DNA of 64,000 bases, taken from the NCBI GenBank assembly GCA_037043235.1, contig JAWRVZ010000025.1, positions 5,440,501-5,504,500 on the forward strand, in the 5' to 3' direction. Made by a program: the position numbers and the translations under genes. The stretch comes from Rhodeus uyekii. Lineage: Eukaryota; Chordata; Actinopteri; Cypriniformes; Acheilognathidae. Below, piece by piece: positions 45,701 through 56,665 of the stretch (its first letter is position 1; the number at the start of each line of letters is the position of its first letter). The notes below the pieces were generated by a model. That model had not been told where the DNA came from, made no database searches, and saw only the letters and a program-made list of their open reading frames with translations.

Positions 45701-48700
45701 TTGTGGGCCGGTGTAGCGAGTGGGGCATGGCAGGCAGTTGTAGCCCGGCACTGTGTTCTCACACCTATGGACTCCATTAAATTCAAAGCAGGCGTCAGGA
45801 ACTTCCTCGCACTGCAATGAAGAGTGAAGGAATGATACGATTTTCATATTGCACTGCATTGTAGTCATAAGAGCATAATGAAATATAAATGAAATTTTTT
45901 TGTCAATTTTGGTTTCGATTGATTTTGGATATACACATCGAATAATATTTTACATTTAACTATGCATGCTTATTTCCTTAAGTTTTTTATTTATATTAAT
46001 TTTTACCAGTACTTAAAGTTAAAACACTAACCTCAAGGTTCGCAGACAAGGTTTAAGCTAACATGCATGTTTAAGCTATTTTAACTGAAAGCAACTTGCA
46101 CTGGCATATAGTAAAATATATCATTGCCACTGTTTTGTCTCAAGATGTACACCAGTAACGTTTTTTCCAAGGTGTTTTTTATAAAAGCTACTTAAATTGA
46201 ACCAAGATCTAATCCTGGTTTAATCTAAGCCCTGTCTGTGAAACCAGCTCTAATAATTTATTAACACTTTTAAATGTAATCTATAATAAATCTCAAAATC
46301 AACATCCGTTTTTCATTCCTTAGATTAAAATATTGTGATAAGGTGATTTTTTTTTTTTTTACTTCAGACGACCGATTCGACTATTTGACCGACCTCATTG
46401 ATATCCTTGCAGTTGATTCCATTGCCAGTGTATCCTGTGGGGCATTTTCCACATTTCCAGGAGCCATCTGGGAAGCTTGTGCACTGGGCTCCGTCAAAGC
46501 ATGGATTTGAAAGACATCCATCTGTGGAAATGAACATAAGTGATTGATTTAACTTGGAAACACATTAGTATCATGTAAAGGGTTGCTTGACACTGTAACT
46601 CACCAATTGGACAGGCATTTTTGTTGCAAAGCTGGCTGGCCTTGGCGTCTCCCATGCAGTCTTTGCCGCCGTACTTGGGTACTGGATTATTACAAAGACG
46701 CTTACGATATTGAACGCCACCGCCACAGGTAACGGAGCAAGTGTCCCAGGGTGACCATGGTCCCCAGCCACCATTAACTATAAAAACATATACAATAAAA
46801 AAAATGAGACAAACGCATTTTCCAATTCTAAAAAAAATGGACTACTACACATAGTGTTCACTTACTCGGACATGGTGATTTCTCACATTTCTCAGTTTGC
46901 CGACCTTCACCCTGGCATTCTTTGCCTTCCATCTGAGGTGTTGGGGAGTTGCAGAGACGGATGCGAGTGATAACGCCAGCACCACAGGTGACCGAGCAGG
47001 AGGACCAGGGTGACCAGTGACTCCAGCTGCCATCTTGCTTAACTGTTGAAAATTAAGATTGCAAAGTATTATTTTCCTCTCAACCGTGAGGAAAAACTAG
47101 ACATTTATTGTTGTTGGATGCCACTCACAGCGCTTGTCACACTCCTGGAGGTAGCAGTCTCTGGTTTGCACAGACGTGCCCTCGCAGTTGTTATTGATGC
47201 GGTCGCAAGAGCGGCCGCGCTGCTGAATGCCCCTTCCACAGGACACAGAACAATGGGTCCATTCAGACCAGGGGGACCAGCCGTCCTCAGCGGAGTCGCT
47301 TGCTGTCGAGAGAGCAAAACAAGACAATAGCAGAGCTATTCCTTCTTTCTAAAGCAGCAAAATGGAGAAAAGCTTTTAATACTAGGCCTTAATGGACTCA
47401 ATTTAGCCTGAGCAGCTCTAGACAGAGCACTCCAGGGAACCCTGGCATGAACCAAGCAGTTGGAATGCTGGTGAAATGTCAGTGGACTTCATGCACAGGG
47501 ATACCTTTGAGTCCTTTTCCAAATGTGGAAATGGTATTTGCAAACACCCTTGATTATGCCATAAGTTCAAACACATAAGGCTGATATTAATGTAAATCCT
47601 TGCTATGCATGGCAAGGCCTCAAGACATAAGGAGAATGTTGTTTCTTTTTTGAGCCTCTGCCAAACAGCACCAATTTTCCATCTCTTTTTAACCAATTTA
47701 GACAATTATGGCCATTTAGCGATTCAGTGATGCACAAAGCGCTAGTGTTCCATTCATTAGTTAAACTTTGGTTGAAGTCTATTGTGTGATGCAGAAATGA
47801 CTGCGGATGTTTGGGTAGCAACAGCTTTTAATACAAAGGCTTTTGGAAGTCAAAATGTTGTTTAAGTTTACACTAAAGTTTATTTTTCTCACTGCGCACA
47901 TGGCTTTTAGTCTACGGGTAAGCTTCTTATGCTCATCAAAGCTGAATTTATTTGATAAAAAATACAATCACAAAAAAAGTGATATTGTGAAAAATTATTA
48001 CAATATTATAATAACTGTTTTCTGTTTTAAAATATTTAATTTTTGTATTTATTCCTGTGATGGATAAGCTGAATTGTCATCGTCTTTACTCCAGTCTTCA
48101 GGGTCACATGATGAGCAGAAATCATTCTGATTTGGTACTTAAGAAACATTTCTTATTATTATTATTAATACTGAAAACAGTTACTGGTTAATATTTTTTG
48201 TGTAAACTGATGAATTCTTTTGATTCTTTGATTTTTATTTTAAATAGAAAGATTTGTAACAAATGTATTTTTCTTACCCTTTCTTGCCCTTTACTGACCT
48301 TAAACTTTTGAACAGTAGTGTATATATAAGCAGTATATAAATTATATTATTAAAATGTCTAAAATTTGTTATGAAGCAGTTCAGTTGCACTTACGGGTTC
48401 CACAACGAGGGCAGCATTCCCCATCAGGCACTGTGGCATTTGCACACGGGATTATGGGACATGAAATCTTCCGGCAAATCGTTGCAGAGTTCTGCGGTGA
48501 ACAAAACGACTCTCATTAATCATTTGTTAAAGGATCTGCCACAACCGGTGCATGTGGCATTAAAAACCATAGCCTCTGGCTGTAGTGCAGCACCATATTC
48601 AGTATTGCAATGTTGATTTAAGTAAAGTAGATAACCTGGTTGTGTTTAAGTCTGTGTAATTAGGCAAGTTTCCTCGGTGTTGATATGATGTGGCACAGAA

Positions 48701-51049
48701 AAACTAGGCTGAAGGAATTGTAACACAAATACCATGAATTTAGTTTATAAGGTTGACTGTATTCCTTTAGTTGCATCCATTTCCCACTTTTAATTATAGG
48801 CTAGGCAGTTTAGGGAAATGGATACACCCAGCTTAAGTCTGCCATAACGTACAGGACTAAGACCAGTACTGTGTATCATAGCTACTGCAGTGGCATTGCT
48901 CTCATCTCGCTAACACACAAATTAGTGGCTTAATAACAGACCTTTGAGAGTCTAACAGGTACATGTCTGCAGATCTTACCTGGCAAGTGCACTCTGTGCA
49001 ATCATCCACCGTCCATTCCTCCTTGTTTTTGTGCCTAATTCCATTGTGAAAACAGACACCAGGTTTCTTGATCTCATTCTCACCCTTCTGGAAAACCAAA
49101 CAAAAAAGGGGTATGATTATGTGGAGCTTGTTAATCTACACTAAGTCCACTACACAAGTTAAATATATCTACATGCAACAACTTTTCTCCTCACCACTTT
49201 GGCGAGTTGTTTGGACAGTTCTTGCACCACCACACCAAGACCTTTCAGTTCCTTGAACATGCCAGCCAGGTCCTCACAAGAGAAGCCACAAATCATCTGC
49301 AGATCTACATTGGAGAAATATGCAGTTTGCAAAGCTTAAAATTCACATCCTTAGTCTACATTTTGTATATTTTATTTGTATGGATTACTGAAAAGGAAGG
49401 ATTACTTTTTGTTTTGTGACCAGTGTAATCAGTCCTGATTGCAGGTCTGGATCCATTCATGGGATTATCAATGGTGATGATATCAGTCATAATTGCTGCA
49501 GGAGGAAAGTTCATTGTAAAGATGGTTGAGCTAATGGAAAAGTTGAATGAAAAAGGCTGATGACAGTAAAAGCAGCTTCAAGTCTTTATATTATATTGCT
49601 TTTGCTCATTCACTGGCACAAAATGCAATGCTAGTGGATTGATGACCTGATGCGCTGCAGCTTCTTTTCTTTTCTTCATCCATATTTATCTTTCTGTTAT
49701 TATTTCCATTACATTATTTATGTAATTTCCCCTAATATGTTTTTGTAAAACGTGAAAAAAAAAAAATATACATTGCTCATATTTTTTTTAAACACGCACA
49801 CACTAATTACAGGGTGTGAAACCAACATGGGCACAAAGATTTCATTCATCATCTTCTTGAATCACAAGCACATTTTATGCGTTACACTTACAGTTTTGGC
49901 ATCCTTTATTCCTCAGAATCGCTTCCAGTGTGGTTCCGAACACAAAGCGCACGTTTTGCAACACCCCCTAAAAAATCCACAAGTGATTAATGTTTCTTGC
50001 TGCATTTACCACGCAACAAGATTCACAGAGTGAACTGTCCACTCACCATAAAGCGGTCCTTGACTGCGCCCTTGCCGATCCTCAAGCTCGCCACTCCTGG
50101 GGTCTCTTGAGTGAGGATTGACTGGATAGAAGCGTCGAGCTCCGCGTTATTCACCTCTTCACAGCCCACGTAGAACTGAACCCTGTCCTCCTGCACGAAA
50201 AGAGTGATGTTTTTCCAGTGTCCCACCGCCAAATCCGCTTCCTCAATGGACACGACTTGTTGCTTGTTTTCAGTGGAAAAAACAATGTCCAGAGTGTTGG
50301 CTTTCCCGTTGGAAATGATTTCGAAAACGGGACCGGACCCGTCATTCTTCTCCACGGTCAGAAGGCTTCCCCTCGTGTGCTTGAACTGCTTGAAATTGAC
50401 CAGCAGCAGAAATCCTCTCTCGGCATGAATGGAATCGATTAGGTCCCTGAAGGCGCTCTCGGGAACCGGGGGGATCAGGTCGGGGTTCAGGATCTTGTAG
50501 GCGGGGCTGTACGGGTCGTCGCCTTTCACCAGGGTGACCCCGTGGTTTTTCCTCGGCACTTGAACGAGCTCAAACAGGTCGTAAACACTGTTGTCGTCTC
50601 GACTTTCTACCAGGAATTCAGAAGTAAAAAGAAAAACCAAACTCATTATAACGCACTAAATGAATTTTTATTTTAATTTATTACACTGCTCCTTGGAATT
50701 CTTAATTCTGATTGGTCAATTCAGTAGTGAAAAATGTCTAAATTAGGAACGTTTCGTATAAAACTAAACAACTTATTTTAATATATTTATTTGTTAAGTA
50801 GCCGTAAAATAACTGGGATAATAATTTGGAAAGCCAAAAAATAGCCTATAGAAAGACAAATATAAACCCATTCATAACCCCCACTGACCCTGCAGTAGTT
50901 TAGATTGCAATAAGTGACTCAATAATTCCTATAATATGTAACAGCACCCACACACACACGGCACCGGTTGGTCTAGTTCGCTCACCTGCGACTCTCGCGC
51001 TCTCGCAGGTCCAAAGCATCAGCAGCAAAAAGATTGCAGTTGACTTCAT
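41932..51049 (-). CDS. thbs1: Thrombospondin-1, complete multi-exon gene
   Basis: Secreted trimeric matricellular glycoprotein that binds CD36, CD47, integrins and heparan sulfate, activates latent TGF-beta and restrains angiogenesis. Coding segments read on the minus strand: 51049-50986, 50606-50047, 49967-49892, 49495-49406, 49304-49195, 49087-48980, 48491-48395, 47302-47129, 47042-46866, 46777-46604, 46521-46394, 45811-45659, 45571-45353, 45255-45148, 44709-44550, 44328-44210, 43599-43365, 43277-43050, 42714-42443, 42359-42262, 42170-42031, 41939-41932. All junctions are GT-AG and phases agree; the sum is 3498 nt (1165 aa plus TAA). The start at 51049 opens a hydrophobic signal peptide (MKSTAIFLLLMLW). 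Identity as TSP1 rather than TSP2 rests on the KRFK motif (residues 425-428) between TSR1 and TSR2, and on close similarity along the whole length. RGD is at 921-923. Teleosts carry thbs1a and thbs1b; I cannot tell which this is. Confidence 0.96.
43050..45255 (-). CDS. thbs1: thbs1 exons for calcium-binding type III repeats, with RGD
   Basis: Segments 45255-45148, 44709-44550, 44328-44210, 43599-43365 and 43277-43050. They encode the Asp-rich wire with repeated DNCP, D-x-D-x-D-G and GDxCD motifs, such as DNCPLIFNPRQYDYDRDD and DNCPLEHNPDQ. A seven-Asp run is encoded by a GAT-rich stretch near 45170. The last exon holds DGRGDACKDDF, keeping the integrin-binding RGD at residues 921-923. It then enters the C-terminal domain (DFRKFQMVPLDPKGTSQ). 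In the family each repeat binds several Ca ions and folds around the C-terminal lectin-like domain. Confidence 0.95.
45353..46521 (-). CDS. thbs1: thbs1 exons for EGF-like domains 1-3 and start of the wire
   Basis: Segments 46521-46394, 45811-45659 and 45571-45353, residues about 543-710. EGF1 reads GCLSNPCFDGAQC. EGF2 starts with the Ca-binding type DINE-C motif split across two exons and continues RCENTVPGYNCLPC. EGF3 reads NPCLDGSHDCNKNARCNY. It runs into the first type III segment, GEDTDLDGWPNADLVC. Two donors here are weak but keep GT: GTCGGT after 46394 and GTTGGC after 45353. Frame and homology continue cleanly across both. Confidence 0.94.
46604..47302 (-). CDS. thbs1: thbs1 exons for three thrombospondin type 1 repeats (TSR1-3)
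   Basis: Three consecutive exons (47302-47129, 47042-46866, 46777-46604), one TSR each and all phase 1-1, the classic shuffled-domain layout. Trp ladders are visible as WSPWSEW, WSHWSPW and WGPWSPW. The CD36-binding type motifs read CSVSCG in TSR1 and CSVTCG in TSR2 and TSR3. The junction of the first two exons rebuilds KRFK (residues 425-428), which in TSP1 activates latent TGF-beta and is absent from TSP2. Introns here are very short (86 and 88 nt). Confidence 0.96.
47840..48335. repeat. Dispersed fish repeat inside a thbs1 intron
   Basis: Lies in the 1.1-kb intron between the VWC and TSR1 exons. It contains a diverged reverse-oriented copy of the motif set also seen at 36237-36505 and 39059-39340 (ctta-tgctcatcaaagctg, then a t-rich stretch and ttcctgtgatg). 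It ends with a ttactgacc...cttttgaacagtagtgta terminus typical of a very abundant cyprinid non-autonomous element. No coding content. Confidence 0.55.
48395..49495 (-). CDS. thbs1: thbs1 exons for oligomerisation coiled coil and VWC domain
   Basis: Segments 49495-49406, 49304-49195, 49087-48980 and 48491-48395, residues about 234-368. The first two encode the linker, the two-cysteine motif (ICGFSCEDL) that disulfide-links the trimer, and a heptad stretch (FKELKGLGVVVQELSKQLAKV region). The next two encode a von Willebrand factor C domain: VCFHNGIRHKNKEEWTVDDC, TECTCQ, then TICRKISCPIIPC and PDGECCPRC. All ten expected VWC cysteines appear to be present. Within thrombospondins the VWC domain marks the trimeric subgroup A (TSP1, TSP2), which fits the overall assignment. 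Confidence 0.94.
49892..51049 (-). CDS. thbs1: thbs1 exons for signal peptide and N-terminal laminin-G-like domain
   Basis: Three coding segments (51049-50986, 50606-50047, 49967-49892) give residues 1 to about 233. The first encodes a roughly 18-residue signal peptide and ends in phase 1 at a GTGAGC donor. The 560-nt second segment carries the heparin-binding laminin-G-like domain, including DNSVYDLFEL, LVKGDDPYSPAYKI, LIPPVPESAF and ITLFVQEDRVQFYVGCEE. The third gives GVLQNVRFVFGTTLEAILRNKGC. In the family this domain binds heparan sulfate, calreticulin/LRP1 and some integrins. The intron between segments 2 and 3 is only 79 nt. The acceptor before segment 3 lies in a run of five Gs, where the first G completes the AG and the frame then stays open. 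Confidence 0.95.
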
Positions 51050-51162
51050 TTTGTCACTTATTCTTTTACCTATCGGAAGTCAAAGGTATAAGTTATTGAA
51101 AATTCAGATAACGTAACTTCAACAGTTTGATCGATCAATGATTTAAAAAAAGAAAAACTCAC

Positions 51163-51315
51163 CTTTCACAGCAGTTTTAAAACAGCAGCAAATCCAGGGA
51201 AAAGAGATATAATTCCTAAGACGCGTCAATCAAATTTCGTTTCAAAATAATGATTTTCCTCTTTAGCCGCGATCAACAGACTTCGGTGTTACTTTGGTGA
51301 AGTTACAGTGGTCAA
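51163..51315 (-). other. thbs1: Probable non-coding first exon (5' UTR) of thbs1
   Basis: A consensus donor (GAAAG followed by GTGAGT) sits at 51162-51157 on the minus strand. A possible acceptor (CGATAG) ends at 51070, 20 nt upstream of the ATG. This predicts a 93-nt intron in the 5' UTR, with the coding start in the second exon, as in known vertebrate thbs1 genes. The upstream end of the exon is a guess based on a TATA-like box about 30 bp further up. No transcript evidence is available here. Confidence 0.55.
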
Positions 51316-51344
51316 TCTAACTATCACTAAAGAGAACAAAGTGC

Positions 51345-51390
51345 TATTTAAATAGTTTCATGACATTCCTGAGCGGGCGTCTCATCCAAT
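51345..51390 (-). promoter_or_regulatory. thbs1: Candidate thbs1 core promoter (TATA-like box and CCAAT box)
   Basis: TATTTAAATA at 51345-51354 is a symmetric TATA-like box about 300 bp upstream of the start codon and 30 bp above the proposed first exon. CCAAT at 51386-51390 is read on the plus strand, as an ATTGG/NF-Y-type site for the minus-strand gene. ACATTCC at 51362-51368 is GGAATGT on the minus strand, a possible TEAD site. These are motif matches only. Confidence 0.4.
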
Positions 51391-52063
51391 CAGATGCTGG
51401 AAGGAAAAAGGGACGAGCTTGCGTTACCTCACAGAGCGTTTGTCTGAGTAACACACGAGGGGAAAAATTCCAACGAACACATTCCATAAACATACATACT
51501 TTTGATTTTTATGAGCGCTGCTTCCGTTTAGTGCCTTATGGGTTAGGGTCATGATTATTTTTTGTATCCACGTTCAGCTTCTTTCAACGTCATTTGATAA
51601 TTCCTGTCATTTCATGAAGGCACTGAAGGCTATACCTTCCTTTGTGTAAATATTCTGTCTTATTTCAAGCCATCTATAATGAATAACTAAAGACAGGTTT
51701 TCGTGTTGAAGTGGCTACTTTATTTTAGAGAACCAGGATGCTTTATCTGAGTTCTCGGTACCATTCGCAGCATCTGATAGGATGCTCGTGAAGAAAGGGC
51801 TGCAGTTAAACTTGTCTCCGCTAGAGGTCGTTCTGTGTTTATTTGAGCACTTTGGTCTCCGAAAATGGATGCTAATGTTGATTTCTGTAAATGCTGATGT
51901 CAACTTCATGATAAACCAACTTAAATATATAAAATGAGTTTATAACCTTCTATTTTGTCACAGTAGGCTAGTCTGTATTTTGGAGGTTGAGTATTATGGA
52001 CTTTTTAGCAAACCACTTGAAACTGTTATCAAATACAATTTACTAAATTGTTTAAAAGGAACC

Positions 52064-52667
52064 TTAAAGTCACCATGAAATTAAATCTATTCTTATATTT
52101 ATGGAATATTGCAGTATTTATTATAAATGTTTTATCTGTGCACATTAATTTTTTTTAATTAATTTGCGCTCTCATGATCTTTAATCAAAATAACTTCTCC
52201 TTGCAGAACTCGCTGCAAGATTCTTCAAGATTTTCCTGTGGGTTTTTCAATTTATAAATAAAACCTGTGGTAAACATAACTTGACAATACTTTGACGTTT
52301 TCTTCACACCCCATATGTACATTTTTAAAAATCAACATAAATGTTTAGAAATGTGCAATTTCTCCATAGGTTTGTGTAATTTATGTTGTAGAACAAAACG
52401 TCAAAGTATCGTCATTTATGTTTACCACAGGCTTTACTTTTGATATATATCAAAAACTCCCATTATAAATCCCCCACAGGAAAATCTCAAAGGAACAAGC
52501 TGCAAATTAGTTTTCCGGGTTCTGACGTCATCTATGCGCTACACTATAGCAAACCACAGCGATCCAATACGTTTCACATGGACATTTTTTCTTGTTTGAG
52601 AAGCCGTTCAATAAATGTGACAATAGGACAGAAAAGAGTTGCGATTTACATTTTATGATGACTTTAA
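52064..52667. mobile_element. Long palindromic MITE upstream of thbs1
   Basis: Ends ttaaagtcaccatgaaatta and its near-perfect inverse (taaaatgtaaat side, ...ttatgatgactttaa) bound a 604-bp fold-back. Inner arms also pair: 52258-52300 (cctgtggtaaacataac, actttgacgttttct) with 52391-52436 (acgtcaaagtat, gtttaccacagg), and 52226-52260 with 52440-52495. No ORF. Confidence 0.8.
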
Positions 52668-52820
52668 AAAAAAAATGAAACTACTGTTTTGGCAAATGAA
52701 TATTGTAAAAAATGAATGTGTATCAGTAACATTTTTAGAATTGTACATTTGTATACATTTATAGTATTTAAACATATCTGACAACTTGCTCCAATAAAAT
52801 TGAGGCAACTTGCCTTAGCC

Positions 52821-53954
52821 CAGGGGTGTCAAACTCAATTGCACAGGGGGCCAAAATCCCAAAAAACTTTAGGTCACGGGCCGAACAGGATAAACATTTA
52901 TTGAAAACAATAAAACTAAACTTTTAAAACTTACCTTTTTAAAATTAGATGTGAATAAAAACAGACAGAAATATTATTCTGGAATAAATCAACTTATACC
53001 TTAAATAACTTAAAAATATAAAAATATTTAAAAAATACTTAAAAAAAATTAAAATATATCCTGTCTAAATTATACAAGTTAGAAATAAAGTAAACAAGTA
53101 AGTAAAGTAAAAGTAAGTAAAGGTTAAAAGAACAAACATTCAAATTTCTTTACTCTTATGTCATTTTATATAAAACTTAAAAAGATTTATATATAAAAGA
53201 TTTTGCTCTCCATAAAAATATATCCTGTCAAAATTATACAAATTCAAAATATGGACATGCTGCATAACAAAACCTTGAAATCTAAATACAATTTTTGCTT
53301 TTCAGCAATAACAAATCAAATCATTCAGTTGAATTTGCTCTTATGTCATTTGTCTTATAGTGCCGTCTTATTAAATTATTTAATTACTGCCACATTAGCT
53401 CCGCAAATGAGACACACGGGAATACCGGCAGTATGTCAGTAAACATATACCGTATTTTCCCGCATATAACCCATGGGTTATAGCAGATTTTACAAACAAT
53501 ATCACTTTTTTTTTTTACACGTAATAATATTTCAATATATTTGTTACGTCCCTAAGGACGTAATGTTTTTTTTTTTTTGCCTGTATTTTCTTTCTGGCGC
53601 TTGTACTCTCACTCTGACAGCTGGCGCTGATATGCTGTCTGACCTGTCAATCATGCAAGAAGACGTTCTGCCATGAGGGCGGGCTCTTCTCATCCGATGA
53701 TCAACACCTGAATTTCGCGCACAAGCACTGTGTACCGAGCCTGAACAATTATGGATAATTGACGATAACAATCGTGCGGTACTAGCGCGAGCGCGAAGCA
53801 TCATTAGCCACTTCCTGTTTAATACAGGAAGTGTTCGGCGAGTCAGCTGGAGCGCGGGACATCTCGCGGGCCATTAATAAAATGCTCTCGCGGGCCGGAC
53901 ATAATTACACGCCGGGCCGGATGTGGCCCGCGGGCCTTGAGTTTGACACCTATG
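52821..53954. mobile_element. hAT-like non-autonomous transposon with 8-bp duplication
   Basis: 1134 bp. Ends CAGGGGTGTCAAACTCAA and (inverted) CATAGGTGTCAAACTCAA. Perfect 8-bp duplication CCTTAGCC at 52813-52820 and 53955-53962. The right end has the familiar ggcccgcgggccttgagtttg. Interior AT-rich with no transposase. Confidence 0.92.
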
Positions 53955-53962
53955 CCTTAGCC

Positions 53963-55559
53963 TGACATTTATGAAAAATCAGGTCAGAATTTCAGTTTAA
54001 ATCCATATCTGTACTAGACATAGATATCAGAATATATTTTGTGATTTTACCATGTGGTTCACTTGTTTACCCAAAGATCTTAAAAGAATGTTAACATTTG
54101 GATGATATAAGTCATACAGATAATTATAGCTTAAGGCATTTTAAAAGTCACTGCTACACTTGAACTTTTCATTCCTTGTGTTCGCCATATGGTGACTAGC
54201 ATGACCGTTGTTATGTCTAATTTAAACATATGCATATCTATCCGTACTGAAGCGTAAAATATTTCAGCACACATTTTTAAGATGAGATATACGGAGCTGT
54301 TGTGTTTTACTGCTCTAGTTTCCGCATCCTTGACCAGCTGTGTTAAGATGATTAAAAGGGGATCAGCCATCCATTTCCTATTCCTACTCAAAACAGTCTA
54401 TTTGGACTAAGGATTTGCAGACTTCTTAAGCTTAGACTTGACGCCCACCTTGGTGGTTGTTGATTTTTCAGTGAAACCTAACAGGAATGAAGACACTTCT
54501 TCAAGTGAATGTGCATTTTTGCTTTTCACAGTGATGAATGTCTCAATTGTGAGCAGCTGTAGAAGTTACTTGAAATTTAATCTGGCTGATCCTGGGATAT
54601 GTCAGGCAGGGGAGCTAGCTGTATTGTTTGGAGGGTCAGAGTGACAAATCTCACCTCAGAGACCCTTCTGGACGGATATAACTAATGATACAAGAGGTTA
54701 CGCGTCAGCAACAAGGTCCATCATTGCTTTGTATTTACTCTCTGTGCCCCGTGGCCACGCAGGTCTATTGTGCTCACAGATACGGCACCCGATCCCAAGA
54801 GATGCAGTCAGTCTTAGGGTCTGTACATAACTCAGCTAAACAGCTTCCAAAGCTCTGTCATGGAAACCATACTTTCTCCCAATGACGCACACAAGCTTCT
54901 CTAGTTAACAGCTTCTGTGGAACTTGAGTTGACCGGCTGCAAAGGTGAAGGAGAAAATATTCTAGTTATGGGACAACTGCTTACATTTCGTGTAAAACAT
55001 CATAAATAACGGCATGACTGGAAAAATCCTTCCAAAACTATCACATTTGCACAAGTTTATGCATAGTTAAGGCTTTCTTGTAAGCAGCAATCGTCAGATG
55101 TCTAGATGATGTCTGAGTTGTCATGGCATGCACAAGTCCAGGAGATAAGTGAGTAAGATGTGATCCATCAGACTGAGTAATTATCTACTCACTGCCCTAT
55201 AAACGCAGGAGGGGCAGGCGATTTCAGTACTGTTATTACTCGTCGCAGTTTCTCCAGATTTAAAAACAACCTTGCACAACCACCATTCAACCAAACTTTT
55301 TTGTCTCTTTGCAGAAAGTGCCATGGGGGTTATTTGTAAGCGTGTTTGCACATTTAAAACACAGATAATTTTTGTGAAGGTGGGAATTACAGAATGTTTC
55401 GAGAAGTTTACTCGACAGAATAAATTGAGTTCTGTGTATAAATAAAGCATGTTTTCTTCTCTTCTTAAATATGTTAACATGAGATTTCAGAAGTAGATAA
55501 ACCCATAAACAACAGAATCATCTCTTGAATTGCAATCAAATTCAATAAGAAAATCTTTA
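53963..55559. other. Intergenic, nothing recognised
   Basis: No gene or clear repeat. ORFs of 66-99 codons lack domains. Confidence 0.45.
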
Positions 55560-56665
55560 TTTACAAGCATGCTATAAGAACAAAATTATGACACCAGTCA
55601 ATGGAAACCAAAATCATCAATACATTGATGGTTGGATTAAAAACCATACCAAAAATCAGTAAAAAAAAATGAAGTAACAGTAAACAGAAGTAGTGTATAT
55701 GGCCCCCACGTGCTTGTACCTAGATATCTACTCACAACAACATCTGGGCATGCTCTTGATGAGATGGTGGTTAGTGTTGTGGGGGATCCCCTCCCAGATT
55801 TGAATCTGAGCATCAGTGAGCTCCTGAACATGCTGGAGGTTTTCAATTGGATTTAGGTTATGGGAACGTGAGGACCAGTCAATGGCATCATTGTTTTTGT
55901 CATCTAAAAACTGTCTACACACTCTTGTCACATGAGGCTGGGAATTATCATGCACCATCATAAGCTCTGACAATGGCTCTGAGGATTTCATCCTGGTACC
56001 AAACAGCAGTAAGGAAACTTTTGGCTAGCACATGAAGGTCTGTGCGACCCTCGAAGGATATTCCACCCAGGACCATTATTGACCTGCCGTGTGAGCCTGC
56101 TCTCATCCATGAAGAAAATGGGGCACCAATGGTGGACTTGCATGTTCAGGTGTTCATTGGAAAATGCCAATCGCACTGCACAGAGCAATTCTTTGGTTAG
56201 AAACATCCACACCAGTAGCCTGCTGGACTTTTTCTGGTCATTTTATAGGGCTCTGGCAATTCTCCTGTTCTTCCTCACACAAAGGAGCAGATACTGGTCC
56301 TGCTGCTTCGACATCCCTGTCCAACTCTCCTCGTGTAACAGCCTGTCTCCCAGTATCTCCTCTATGCTATGGCACGTATGGATGTGCCATCCAGCAGGAG
56401 CAGAACTTCCTGTGCAACTTGAATGGGTTGCAGGTACTGCCTCATTCTACAGACAGTGACAAGGACCCCCAAAAAAGACAAAATCCCTTTTGGGGGGGGG
56501 GGGGGGGGTTGTCTTTCTATTGCCTCTCCAGTGCAACTCTTGTCACTTTCATTTGCACCAAAGCAATTGAAACTGATTCATCACTTATGCTTCCAAATTG
56601 GACAAATTGATATCTCTGAAGTGTAATTGACTTGGTGTTGTACTGTGATGATGAAGAGTTCCCAT
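55560..56665 (-). pseudogene. Degenerate Tc1-like (DDE) transposase element
   Basis: Minus-strand fragments line up in order with one Tc1-like transposase. N-terminal MRQYLQPIQVAQEVLLLLDG region (56455-56370), then HHWCPIFFMDESR (first catalytic Asp), then VHDNSQPHVTRVCRQFLDD (second Asp), DAIDWSSRSHNLNPIENL (final acid) and VQELTDAQIQIWEGIPHNT. Frameshifts and deletions separate them. The outer parts (tgtctttctattgcctctcc at 56510; cagtcaatggaaaccaaaat near 55592) also fit the family. A 17-bp G run lies at 56492-56508. Inactive. Confidence 0.8.
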
